Assembly (NCBI GenBank): GCA_902362925.1
Contig: CABIYL010000007.1
Origin: Pseudoflavonifractor sp902362925
Lineage (GTDB): Bacteria > Bacillota > Clostridia > Oscillospirales > Oscillospiraceae
DNA length: 64,000 nt
Reading direction: 5' to 3' (one strand)
Every line of letters begins with the position of its first letter. Within the stretch, counting starts at the first letter, position 1. The notes beneath the pieces are model-generated. The model was given only the letters and a program-made list of their open reading frames with translations. It had not been told where the DNA came from and ran no database searches. Of the stretch, positions 17,069-23,953 are shown piece by piece. The position numbers and the translations under genes are program-made.

Positions 17069-17108
17069 TTTTGAATGTGCTCAGAACGTGTTCTGAACGT
17101 ATTCAAAA
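17069..17108. promoter_or_regulatory. 40-bp palindrome, probable TetR operator
   Basis: Outer arms TTTTGAAT (17069-17076) and ATTCAAAA (17101-17108) and inner arms TCAGAAC (17081-17087) and GTTCTGA (17090-17096) share one centre at 17088.5. It lies about 20-60 bp upstream of the OYE start and 115 bp upstream of the TetR start, as expected for a divergent repressor site. Confidence 0.75.
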
Positions 17109-17162
17109 TAGCACACTCGAATTTTTTTGTCAATCCCATCTTGTCCCAACAGCCGGAATTTC

Positions 17163-17191
17163 TTGCAGTTTTCCGGCGTGTGCTTTATACT
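17163..17191 (+). promoter_or_regulatory. Promoter of the TetR gene
   Basis: TTGCAG (17163-17168), a 17-bp spacer and TATACT (17186-17191) lie about 30 bp before the TetR ATG. Confidence 0.7.
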
Positions 17192-17222
17192 AAACCATAA
17201 AGAAACGTGGAGCGTGGATCAG

Positions 17223-17816
17223 ATGGATTACAGCAATTTTGAAACCAGAGATATGAAAAACCGGAAGCTGAAAGAGCATATCTTTCAGGTGGCCCTTTCC
17301 CTCATGCAGCAAATCGGGTACGACAACATCACCGTCCGCATGATCTGTCAGGAAGCAGGGATCTCCACAGGAATGTTTTATCAGCATTTTCATTCCAAAG
17401 AGGACATCCTGGCCTTTTATTACGACAAAGCCAAGGGCGACTTTGACGAGGTCATCAACCAGCAGCTGGCGGGACTGCCGCTGCCGGACCAGCTGGTGTC
17501 TTTTTACGTCTGGGTCTGCGGTTTTACCGCCGATCTGGGCGTGGACTTCTGCCGGAACTTTTTCAGCAGCAAGAATAAGCAGATGAACACCAATCTCTTC
17601 CACAATCAGATGATCGAGATGACGAACCGCTGCATTGAGTCCGCCTGCGAACAGGGCTTTCAGCTGAGCCCCGGTCGGACGCCTTACGCCGTATCCAAGG
17701 ATCTGTGCGTGATGGTCAAGGGTGTCATTTTTGATTGGAGCGCCCACGAAGGCAGCTATGACATGGCGGAGTTCGCCAAAAATCTGCTGTCCCGCTGCAT
17801 TCACGGGCTGCTTTAA
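17223..17816 (+). CDS. TetR family transcriptional regulator
   Basis: A 197-residue repressor-type protein. The N-terminal helix-turn-helix reads DNITVRMICQEAGISTGMFY followed by QHFHSKEDIL. The C-terminal ligand domain is helical and not recognised. The ATG with GTGGAG upstream is chosen over an earlier in-frame start that would overlap the promoter. It diverges from the OYE-type flavoenzyme and probably represses it through the intervening palindrome until the enzyme's substrate binds. Confidence 0.9.
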   Translation: MDYSNFETRDMKNRKLKEHIFQVALSLMQQIGYDNITVRMICQEAGISTGMFYQHFHSKEDILAFYYDKAKGDFDEVINQQLAGLPLPDQLVSFYVWVCGFTADLGVDFCRNFFSSKNKQMNTNLFHNQMIEMTNRCIESACEQGFQLSPGRTPYAVSKDLCVMVKGVIFDWSAHEGSYDMAEFAKNLLSRCIHGLL

Positions 17817-17882
17817 AATAACAGGAACCACCGGTCTCCCACTCCCCTTCCATCACAGGGGACGCAGAACGGAGAATATTTA

Positions 17883-17918
17883 GGGGCTGCGGAATCCGGC
17901 GATTCCACAGCCCCTTTT
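17883..17918 (+). terminator. Intrinsic terminator after the TetR gene
   Basis: A stem GGGGCTG(C)GGAATC paired with GATTCC(A)CAGCCCC and followed by TTTTC, about 65 bp after the TetR stop. Confidence 0.75.
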
Positions 17919-17983
17919 CATTGCAAGATGCCGGTGTTATACGAAAAGGGCCTTGATTTCTCAAGACCCCCGGAGACGAAAAA

Positions 17984-18020
17984 ATCCCGCTTTCCCCAAA
18001 ATCTGCGCGAAAAGCGGGAT
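17984..18020 (-). terminator. Second terminator downstream of tRNA-Leu
   Basis: A 10-bp stem (17984-17993 with 18011-18020); in the leftward direction it is followed by TTTTTTCG. It stands behind the first tRNA terminator as a tandem. Confidence 0.65.
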
Positions 18021-18030
18021 ATGACTAAAA

Positions 18031-18072
18031 ATAAAAAAAGCTCGTCACAAACGATTACCGCTTGTGACGAGC
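18031..18072 (-). terminator. Terminator of tRNA-Leu
   Basis: A 12-bp stem (18039-18050 with 18062-18073) starts at the last base of the tRNA CCA end and is followed leftward by seven T residues. Confidence 0.88.
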
Positions 18073-18158
18073 TGGTGCGGATGGCGGGACTCGAACCCGC
18101 ACGGCCGTGGGCCACTAGCACCTCAAGCTAGCCAGTCTACCAATTCCAGCACATCCGC
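18073..18158 (-). tRNA. tRNA-Leu (anticodon GAG)
   Basis: An 86-nt class II tRNA with encoded CCA. The acceptor arm is GCGGATG/CATCCGC, the anticodon stem-loop is CTAGC-TTGAGGT-GCTAG with GAG at positions 34-36, a long variable arm follows, and the T-arm contains GGTTCGAGTCC. It reads CUC and CUU codons. It is a single-gene unit with its own consensus promoter and tandem terminators. Confidence 0.97.
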
Positions 18159-18194
18159 ATATTCTGTTTGGCTCTTACCGGAAGCCACTTGTTT

Positions 18195-18223
18195 ATTATA
18201 GCGGCTGCTTCCCGATTTGTCAA
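18195..18223 (-). promoter_or_regulatory. Consensus promoter of tRNA-Leu
   Basis: On the minus strand TTGACA (18218-18223), a 17-bp spacer and TATAAT (18195-18200) form a perfect sigma-A promoter about 37 bp before the tRNA 5' end. Confidence 0.9.
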
Positions 18224-18264
18224 CTAAAATTTTTATATTTTTTCATTTTGTGATTATGTAAACA

Positions 18265-18293
18265 AGCGGGCGGAGCATCACGCTCCGCCCGCT
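18265..18293 (-). terminator. Terminator after trxA
   Basis: A 12-bp GC-rich stem (18265-18276 with 18282-18293) lies 16 bp past the thioredoxin stop; leftward it is followed by TTGTTT, a weak U-tract. Confidence 0.65.
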
Positions 18294-18308
18294 GTTCCGC
18301 TGCGTCAA

Positions 18309-18626
18309 TCAGATGTTGGCATCCAGGATGGCGGTGTAGGCCTCAGCGGGCATGACGCCCACCTTCCGGTCCAGCTCCTTGCCGTCCTTGAAGAAGATGA
18401 CGGTGGGGATGCTCATCACGCCGTACTGCATGGCCAGGGCCTGCTCGTCGTCCACGTTGACCTTGCCGATGACAGCCTTGCCCTCGTACTTGTTGGCCAG
18501 GTCGTCAATCACGGGAGCCAGCATGCGGCAGGGACCGCACCAGGAGGCCCAGAAGTCCACCATGGTAATGCCGCCGGAGGTAATCGCCTTGTCAAAGCCT
18601 TCCTTGTTGAAGTGAATGGTCGCCAT
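18309..18626 (-). CDS. trxA: Thioredoxin
   Basis: A 105-residue thioredoxin with the active site WCGPC (Cys30, Cys33) and the cis-proline loop SIPT (Pro74). It reduces protein disulfides. The ATG with GGAAG upstream is preferred to a TTG two codons earlier. It is the last gene of an arsR-trxB-trxA operon, 62 bp after the reductase gene. Confidence 0.95.
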   Translation of the reverse strand: MATIHFNKEGFDKAITSGGITMVDFWASWCGPCRMLAPVIDDLANKYEGKAVIGKVNVDDEQALAMQYGVMSIPTVIFFKDGKELDRKVGVMPAEAYTAILDANI

Positions 18627-18688
18627 AATCAATACTTCCTTTCTTTCATCTCAATGTTTCAATGTTCTTTCTATGTTGAATGGGTTGT

Positions 18689-19555
18689 TTATCCGTTTTG
18701 TTCCCGGTCCAGCCGGTCCAGATACTCTGCCGCCCGGTGTCCGGCCACCTGGCCCTCCCCCACCGCTTTGGAAATCTGAAGGGGCTGACCGGTGCAGTCT
18801 CCGGCGGCAAACACGCCGGGGATGTTGGTGGCCATATCCCGGTCCACCGCGATATAGCCGTCCTTCAGCTCCAGATTGGGCAGCAGGTCGTTGGGCGCCA
18901 CCGCCGAGCGCAGGATAAAGACGCCGTCACAGGGAAGCTCCTGGCCGTCCGCCTTTACGAATGTCACCTTTCCGTCGCCGCAGACCTCAATTTTGGCCGC
19001 CTTGACAAAGGGAATCTCCGGGTTCAGTTCCTCCGGTCTGACGGGAGCGGTATAGGTCACCCGGCACCCCAGGCCGTGGAGGTAGTTGGCCTCCTCGGGG
19101 GCCTCGGCGGACCGGCCCGCCACCACCACGTCACGGTTCCGGTAGAGCATGCCGTCGCAGGTGGCGCAGTAGCTGACGCCCGCGCCCATGTGCTCGGCCT
19201 CACCGGGGAACTTGGCCCGGCGGACTACTCCGGGTGCCAGCACCACCGCTCTGGCCTGGACCAGCTCGCTGCCTACTCCGATATAGAATGTGCCGTTCAG
19301 CGGCATGATATTCAGCGCCCGGCCGGTGACCCGCTCCACGCCCATAGCCTTGGCGTGGGCTTTGAACCGCTCCAGCAGCTCCGGTCCGGTGGCACCGTGG
19401 ATGCCCAGGTAGTTGTCCACCCGCTCGGTCTTGCTGAGAGGACCGTCCCGGTCGTCGCCGCTGACAACCACCGCCGTCCGGTTCCGCTGTCTGGCCTGAA
19501 CCGCCGCCGACAGCCCCGCAGGACCGCCGCCGATGACCGCGATATCATAAATCAT
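18689..19555 (-). CDS. Thioredoxin reductase-like flavoprotein, atypical NADPH region
   Basis: A 288-residue two-domain flavoprotein of the low-molecular-weight thioredoxin reductase family, with the FAD motif GGGPAG (9-14), the redox pair CATC (130-133) and the C-terminal GVFAAGDCTG. Normal TrxB has GxGxxA and HRRxxxR motifs for NADPH. Here the first reads VAGRSAEAPEEA and the second is not recognisable (TYTAPVRPEEL). Clostridia have FFTR- and DDOR-type relatives that lack NADPH motifs and take electrons from ferredoxin or a second flavin, so NADPH use is doubtful. The ATG follows GGAGG; the gene starts inside the end of arsR (11-nt overlap) and is followed by trxA, its likely partner. Confidence 0.88.
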   Translation of the reverse strand: MIYDIAVIGGGPAGLSAAVQARQRNRTAVVVSGDDRDGPLSKTERVDNYLGIHGATGPELLERFKAHAKAMGVERVTGRALNIMPLNGTFYIGVGSELVQARAVVLAPGVVRRAKFPGEAEHMGAGVSYCATCDGMLYRNRDVVVAGRSAEAPEEANYLHGLGCRVTYTAPVRPEELNPEIPFVKAAKIEVCGDGKVTFVKADGQELPCDGVFILRSAVAPNDLLPNLELKDGYIAVDRDMATNIPGVFAAGDCTGQPLQISKAVGEGQVAGHRAAEYLDRLDREQNG

Positions 19556-19856
19556 GCTGATAGTCCTCCTCCCTGTCGCCGAAGAGAGCGGCAATCACCG
19601 CCGTGACGCCTGCCTGGTCGTCAATCTCGTAATAGACCTCGTTGCCGGAGCGGGACGCCTTGACAATCCCCGCCGCCTTCAGGCGCATAAGATGCTGAGA
19701 GATGCAGGACTGGGACTGGCCCACATCGGCCTCCATACAGCCCACGTTGCGGCAGCCGCACCGCAGCAGCCCCCGGACAATCTGCAGCCGTACCGGATGG
19801 GAAAGGGCCTTGAGCAGCGCCGCCTTCTCCTCGTAAATCCCGGTTGCGTCCGTCAT
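19545..19856 (-). CDS. ArsR/SmtB family repressor
   Basis: A 103-residue winged-helix regulator with LKALSHPVRLQIVRGLL and the recognition helix SQSCISQHLMRLKAAG. Four cysteines lie close together (CGC, then GC and SC) around the second and third helices, which could bind a metal or sense redox state. The ATG lies six bases after GAGGTG; an in-frame GTG within that site is rejected. It is the first gene of the thioredoxin operon. Three TTCTAAT repeats in its promoter are probable operator half-sites, suggesting autoregulation. Confidence 0.9.
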   Translation of the reverse strand: MTDATGIYEEKAALLKALSHPVRLQIVRGLLRCGCRNVGCMEADVGQSQSCISQHLMRLKAAGIVKASRSGNEVYYEIDDQAGVTAVIAALFGDREEDYQHDL

Positions 19857-19879
19857 GTCGTTCACCTCATATTCGTTTT

Positions 19880-19917
19880 TTCTAATATTATTATATTCTA
19901 ATATTCTAATTTGTCAA
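19880..19917 (-). promoter_or_regulatory. arsR-trxB-trxA promoter with TTCTAAT operator repeats
   Basis: The minus-strand promoter is TTGACA (19912-19917), 16 bp, TATAAT (19890-19895). TTCTAAT occurs three times on the plus strand (19880, 19896, 19904); two copies fill the spacer exactly and the third lies just past the -10. Confidence 0.75.
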
Positions 19918-19962
19918 CAGGTTTTTTGAAAAAATTTTTTGTCCTGCCACAGCAAAACGAAA

Positions 19963-19987
19963 GCCGCCGCGCACACTGCGCAGCGGC
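19963..19987 (-). terminator. Terminator after the acetyltransferase gene
   Basis: An 11-bp stem (19963-19973 with 19977-19987, one G-U pair) followed leftward by TTTCGTTTTG, 15 bp past the stop of the gene. Confidence 0.65.
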
Positions 19988-20001
19988 TCACATTTTTATT
20001 A

Positions 20002-20583
20002 TCAGACAAGCTTTTTCTTGTCTTCCTCGGTGATGGGACGCAGCACCCGGCAGGGATTGCCCGCGGCCACCACCCCGGAGGGGATGTCACGGTTGACCAG
20101 ACTGCCCGCACCGATGACCACGTTGTCCCCGATGGTCACGCCCGGCACCACCGTCACTCCGGCGCCAATCCACACGTTGTTTCCCACCTTGATGGGCTTG
20201 GCGTACTCCAGGCCGCTGTTGCGGGTGTCGGCGTCGATGGGGTGTCCGGCGGTGTGGAACCCGCACTGGGGCGCAATGAACACATTATCCCCGAAGGTGA
20301 TGCCGCCGCCGTCCAGAATCACACAGCCGTGGTTCATGTAGAAGTTCTCCCCGATGGAGATGCCGTAGCCGTAGTCGCACCAGAAGGGCTGCTCAATGCA
20401 AAACCGCTCCCCCGTGCTGCCCAGCAGCTCCCGCAGAAGGGCGTTCCGGCTGTCCCAGTCGGTGTACCGCATCTGATTGTAGGCCCAGCACTTGTCCTTG
20501 CAGGCCGCCCGGTCGGCAATCAGCTCCGGGTCGGTATCCGCCGCGTAGAGCTGGCCGCTCTGCATCTTTTCCTTTTCCGTCAT
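20002..20583 (-). CDS. maa: Maltose/galactoside O-acetyltransferase (left-handed beta-helix)
   Basis: A 193-residue sugar O-acetyltransferase. The N-terminal helical cap (EKEKMQSGQLYAADTDPEL) and hexapeptide repeats (VWIGAGVTVVPGVTIGDNVV) are those of the Maa/LacA/NodL group. The active-site His is expected in FHTAGHP. It transfers acetyl from acetyl-CoA to a sugar hydroxyl. The ATG has GGAGG eight bases upstream, so a GTG two codons before is not used. It is a single-gene unit between arsR and the divergent glycosyltransferase. Confidence 0.88.
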   Translation of the reverse strand: MTEKEKMQSGQLYAADTDPELIADRAACKDKCWAYNQMRYTDWDSRNALLRELLGSTGERFCIEQPFWCDYGYGISIGENFYMNHGCVILDGGGITFGDNVFIAPQCGFHTAGHPIDADTRNSGLEYAKPIKVGNNVWIGAGVTVVPGVTIGDNVVIGAGSLVNRDIPSGVVAAGNPCRVLRPITEEDKKKLV

Positions 20584-20652
20584 AGTCACGCCTCCGTTCC
20601 TGCTTTCTCCGGTCCAACATACCGGTTTTCCCGGTATTTGTCAACCCCGCTC

Positions 20653-20681
20653 TTGGCGAAAAGGCCGCTGCCTGCTATAAT
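20653..20681 (+). promoter_or_regulatory. Promoter of the glycosyltransferase gene
   Basis: TTGGCG (20653-20658), 17 bp, TATAAT (20676-20681), about 32 bp before the start codon. Confidence 0.7.
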
Positions 20682-20712
20682 AATACAAATACCATCTCAG
20701 CGAGGTGCGCCT

Positions 20713-21597
20713 ATGGAAAGTCCCGCAGTCAGTATCATCGTCCCGGTCTACAACGTAAAGCCCTACCTGGAGAAATGCCTGTCCAGCATCCGGTTCCAGA
20801 CCTGCCGGGACTTTGAGGTCCTGCTGGTGGACGACGGCAGCACCGACGGCAGCGCCGACATCTGCCGGTCCTATGTGGCGCTGGACAGCCGCTTCCGCCT
20901 GCTGACACAGGCCAACGCCGGCGCGTCGGCGGCCCGGAACCTGGGTATGTCCAAGGCCGCCGGGCGGTATCTCCAGTTCGTGGACGGGGACGACTGGCTG
21001 CCCACTGACAGCGTGGAGATTCTCCTCCACACCGCCGAGTCCACCGGCGCCGACCTGACGGTGGCCCACTTCTACCGGGTGGCCGGTGAGCGCTGCGCCG
21101 CCAGAGGACACATCCGTGATGAGCGCGTCATGACCCGGACGGAGTACGCCGATTACATGGTCAAAGCCCCCGCCAACTTCTACTACGGCGTCATGTGGAA
21201 CAAGCTCTACCGCCGGGCCATTGTGGAGGCAAATCACCTGGAATGCCCCGCAGACGTGGCCTGGTGCGAGGACTTTCTGTTCAACCTGGACTATATCGCC
21301 TGCTGCCGCCTCATTGCGGCGGTGCCCAGGCCGGTGTACTACTACCGCAAGCGGGAGGGCAGCCTGGTGAGCACCCAGGCCACCCTGCGCAAGACCATCC
21401 AGACCAAGCGGCTCACCTTCAACGAATACAAGGACTTCTACCAGCAGCTGGACCTGTACGAGCGCCGGAAGGTCCGGGTCTACCGCTATCTCATCTCCTC
21501 CGCGGTGGACGGCTCCGTGGGTCCTCTGGGCCGCTCCCTCTCCCTGCCGCCCAAGGAGAAGCCCCCTGTCCGGCGCAAGGAGAAAAAGCAGGATTGA
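20713..21597 (+). CDS. Family 2 glycosyltransferase (GT-A)
   Basis: A 294-residue inverting glycosyltransferase. The GT2 start VSIIVPVYNVKPYLEKCL, the nucleotide site VDDGSTDGS, the acceptor-region VDGDDWL and the downstream WCEDFLFNLDY (catalytic ED-type motif) are all present. No membrane anchor is seen; the tail is basic and proline-rich. ATG 20713 follows GAGGTG. It probably decorates a cell-wall polymer or capsule. The DMT transporter follows 50 bp later and may be cotranscribed. Confidence 0.9.
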   Translation: MESPAVSIIVPVYNVKPYLEKCLSSIRFQTCRDFEVLLVDDGSTDGSADICRSYVALDSRFRLLTQANAGASAARNLGMSKAAGRYLQFVDGDDWLPTDSVEILLHTAESTGADLTVAHFYRVAGERCAARGHIRDERVMTRTEYADYMVKAPANFYYGVMWNKLYRRAIVEANHLECPADVAWCEDFLFNLDYIACCRLIAAVPRPVYYYRKREGSLVSTQATLRKTIQTKRLTFNEYKDFYQQLDLYERRKVRVYRYLISSAVDGSVGPLGRSLSLPPKEKPPVRRKEKKQD

Positions 21598-21647
21598 GTT
21601 TCCCCCCAGCCGCCGGAAAAACGGCGAACTGACAGGAGGTATGCTTT

Positions 21648-22535
21648 ATGTCCAGGCAGAACAGTTCCGGACACCTGGCGGCTCTGTGCGCCATCACCAT
21701 CTGGGGCGGCGCCTTTGTGGCCGCCCAGATAGCGCTGGAGGCCATGAGCCCCACCGTGCTCATGTTCCTGCGCATCACCATCGCCGTCATCGCCACCACC
21801 ATCATCCACCCCCGTCCGCTGGGCTGGCTGGGCTGGAAGACCGAGGGGTATTATGTTCTGGGCGGACTGCTGGGCATCTTCTTCTACTACTACCTCCAGA
21901 ACGCCGCCCTGACCTACACCAGCGCCTCCAACGTGTCGGTGCTGTGCGCCCTGGCGCCCATCGTCACCGCTCTGGCCGCTCCGCTTCTGCTCCGCACGCC
22001 CCGGCCTCACGGCCTGTTCTACTTTGGCTGCCTGCTGGCTGCCGCCGGTTCCGCCCTGACGGTGTACAACGGCAGCGCCGTGCTCCAGCTCAACCCACAG
22101 GGCGATGTGCTGGCCCTGCTCAACGCGGTGGTGTGGGGCCTGTATGCCATTGTCAGCAAGAAAATCAGCTCCTTCGGCCACCCCCTCATCCCCTCGGTGC
22201 GGAAAATGTTCGTGTATGCCCTGCTCTTCTCGGTGGTCCTGCTGCTGTTCCAAGGCGTGCAGGTCCAGCCGGAGCAGCTGGTCCGGTGGGATGTGCTGGG
22301 CTCCGTGGCCTATCTGGGCCTTCTGGGCTCCACGGTGTCCTACCTGCTGTGGAACTACGCCATTCACCGGCTGGGCTCGGTCCGTGCCACCACCTACATC
22401 TATCTGGAGCCCCTGGTCACCATGGCGGTGGCCGCCGCCATGCTGGGCGACTCCATCACCTGGATTGCCCTGCTGGGCGCGGTGCTCATCATCGGCGGAC
22501 TGTTCCTCACCAAGCTGAAGCAGGCGGGCGCCTGA
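21648..22535 (+). CDS. DMT superfamily (EamA) transporter
   Basis: A 295-residue membrane protein of ten predicted segments arranged as two EamA repeats (for example IWGGAFVAAQIALE early and YLEPLVTMAVAAAMLGD late). Members export amino acids, nucleosides or other metabolites; this one's substrate cannot be read from the sequence. GGAGG precedes the ATG. It ends at a bidirectional terminator shared with rpoD. Confidence 0.88.
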   Translation: MSRQNSSGHLAALCAITIWGGAFVAAQIALEAMSPTVLMFLRITIAVIATTIIHPRPLGWLGWKTEGYYVLGGLLGIFFYYYLQNAALTYTSASNVSVLCALAPIVTALAAPLLLRTPRPHGLFYFGCLLAAAGSALTVYNGSAVLQLNPQGDVLALLNAVVWGLYAIVSKKISSFGHPLIPSVRKMFVYALLFSVVLLLFQGVQVQPEQLVRWDVLGSVAYLGLLGSTVSYLLWNYAIHRLGSVRATTYIYLEPLVTMAVAAAMLGDSITWIALLGAVLIIGGLFLTKLKQAGA

Positions 22536-22550
22536 TTGTCTGTATGAAAA

Positions 22551-22586
22551 AATCCCCGGTGCACGTGGTGCACCGGGGATTTTTTG
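22551..22586. terminator. Bidirectional terminator between EamA and rpoD
   Basis: A perfect 14-bp stem (22551-22564 with 22568-22581) with runs of T on the 3' side in both directions. The convergent genes end on either side. Confidence 0.9.
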
Positions 22587-22589
22587 TAC

Positions 22590-23915
22590 TTAGTTCAGGA
22601 AGTCCTTCAGCTTCTTGCTGCGGCTGGGGTGACGGAGCTTTCTGAGGGCCTTGGCCTCAATCTGACGGATACGCTCACGGGTCACGTTGAACTCCTTGCC
22701 CACCTCTTCCAGGGTGCGGGTGCGGCCGTCCTCAATGCCGAAGCGCAGCTTGAGCACCTTCTCCTCTCTGGGGGTCAGGGTGCCCAGCACGTCCACCAGC
22801 TGCTCCTTGAGCAGGGTGAAGCTGGCGGCCTCGGAGGGCTCGGAGGCGTCCTCGTCGGGGATGAAGTCGCCCAGGTGGGAGTCCTCCTCCTCGCCGATGG
22901 GGGTCTCCAGGCTGACGGGCTCCTGGGCAATCTTCAGAATCTCCCGCACCTTGTCCACGGGCATGTTCATCTCCTCGGCAATCTCCTCGGGGCTGGGGTC
23001 ATGGCCCAGCTCCTGGAGCAGCTGGCGGGAGACGCGGATGACCTTGTTGATGGTCTCCACCATATGGACGGGGATACGGATGGTACGGGCCTGGTCAGCG
23101 ATAGCGCGGGTGATGGCCTGGCGGATCCACCAGGTGGCGTAGGTGGAGAACTTGTAGCCCTTGGTGTAGTCGAACTTCTCCACGGCCTTGATAAGGCCCA
23201 GGTTGCCCTCCTGGATCAGGTCCAGGAACAGCATGCCGCGGCCCACATACCGCTTGGCGATGGACACCACCAGACGGAGGTTGGCCTCAGCCAGACGCTG
23301 CTTGGCCGCCTCGCCCCGCCTGATGTCCTTCTTCAGGGCCTTCTCCTCCTCGGGGGTGAGGACAATGGGCTCACCCCGCTTCTCAGCCGCCTCAATCTCG
23401 GCCATCCGGGCCTTGGCGGCGTCTCCGGCGCCCATGTCCTGGGCCAGCTGGACCTCCTCGTCGGGATTCAGGAGGTTGACCTTGCCGATCTCCTTCAGGT
23501 ACATACGCACGGGATCGTCGATGCCGAAGGAGTCCACCAGGGTGTTGGGGTCCACGATCTCCTCTTCGGGGATCTCCTCCAGCTCCTCCATGGGAGGCAT
23601 GATATCGGCGTCCAGCTCGGGCAGATAGTACTCGCTCACGGTCTCGATGCCCAGGTTCTCCAGGACATCGTAGATCTTGTCCATCTGCTCGGACTCCAGC
23701 TCCATGCCCTCCAGCACGTCCATCAGCTCGTTGGTGGACAGGCTGCCCTTCTTCTTGGCACGCTCCACAAGCTCGGCCAGCTTCTCAGAGCCCTGGACGC
23801 CCTCCACAATCTTGCTGACCTCAATTCTGACCTGCTCTATTTTCTCCGCGCCGGAAATGACGGACTTGCCTTCCACAGCTATGCCCTTGGCGTCGTTCTT
23901 CTTTTTCTCGCTCAT
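22590..23915 (-). CDS. rpoD: RNA polymerase primary sigma factor
   Basis: This 441-residue sigma-70 (SigA) directs RNA polymerase to housekeeping promoters. Region 1.2-2 is clear: VRMYLKEIGKV, then NLRLVVSIAKRYVGRGM, and the -10 recognition helix TYATWWIRQAITRAI. Region 4.2 near the end has TLEEVGKEFNVTRERIRQIE. The N-terminal acidic region 1.1 is of the length usual in Clostridia. GGAGG lies ten bases before the ATG. It follows dnaG by 38 bp in the classic dnaG-rpoD order. Confidence 0.98.
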   Translation of the reverse strand: MSEKKKNDAKGIAVEGKSVISGAEKIEQVRIEVSKIVEGVQGSEKLAELVERAKKKGSLSTNELMDVLEGMELESEQMDKIYDVLENLGIETVSEYYLPELDADIMPPMEELEEIPEEEIVDPNTLVDSFGIDDPVRMYLKEIGKVNLLNPDEEVQLAQDMGAGDAAKARMAEIEAAEKRGEPIVLTPEEEKALKKDIRRGEAAKQRLAEANLRLVVSIAKRYVGRGMLFLDLIQEGNLGLIKAVEKFDYTKGYKFSTYATWWIRQAITRAIADQARTIRIPVHMVETINKVIRVSRQLLQELGHDPSPEEIAEEMNMPVDKVREILKIAQEPVSLETPIGEEEDSHLGDFIPDEDASEPSEAASFTLLKEQLVDVLGTLTPREEKVLKLRFGIEDGRTRTLEEVGKEFNVTRERIRQIEAKALRKLRHPSRSKKLKDFLN

Positions 23916-23953
23916 GTGCGGTCATCCTCCATATGCTTTTTCTTTCTGTGACT

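Noticed and set aside
17081..17096. LexA (SOS) box in the OYE-TetR region
   Set aside because: GAAC and GTTC are separated by two bases, whereas the Gram-positive LexA site needs four; the larger palindrome fits TetR better.
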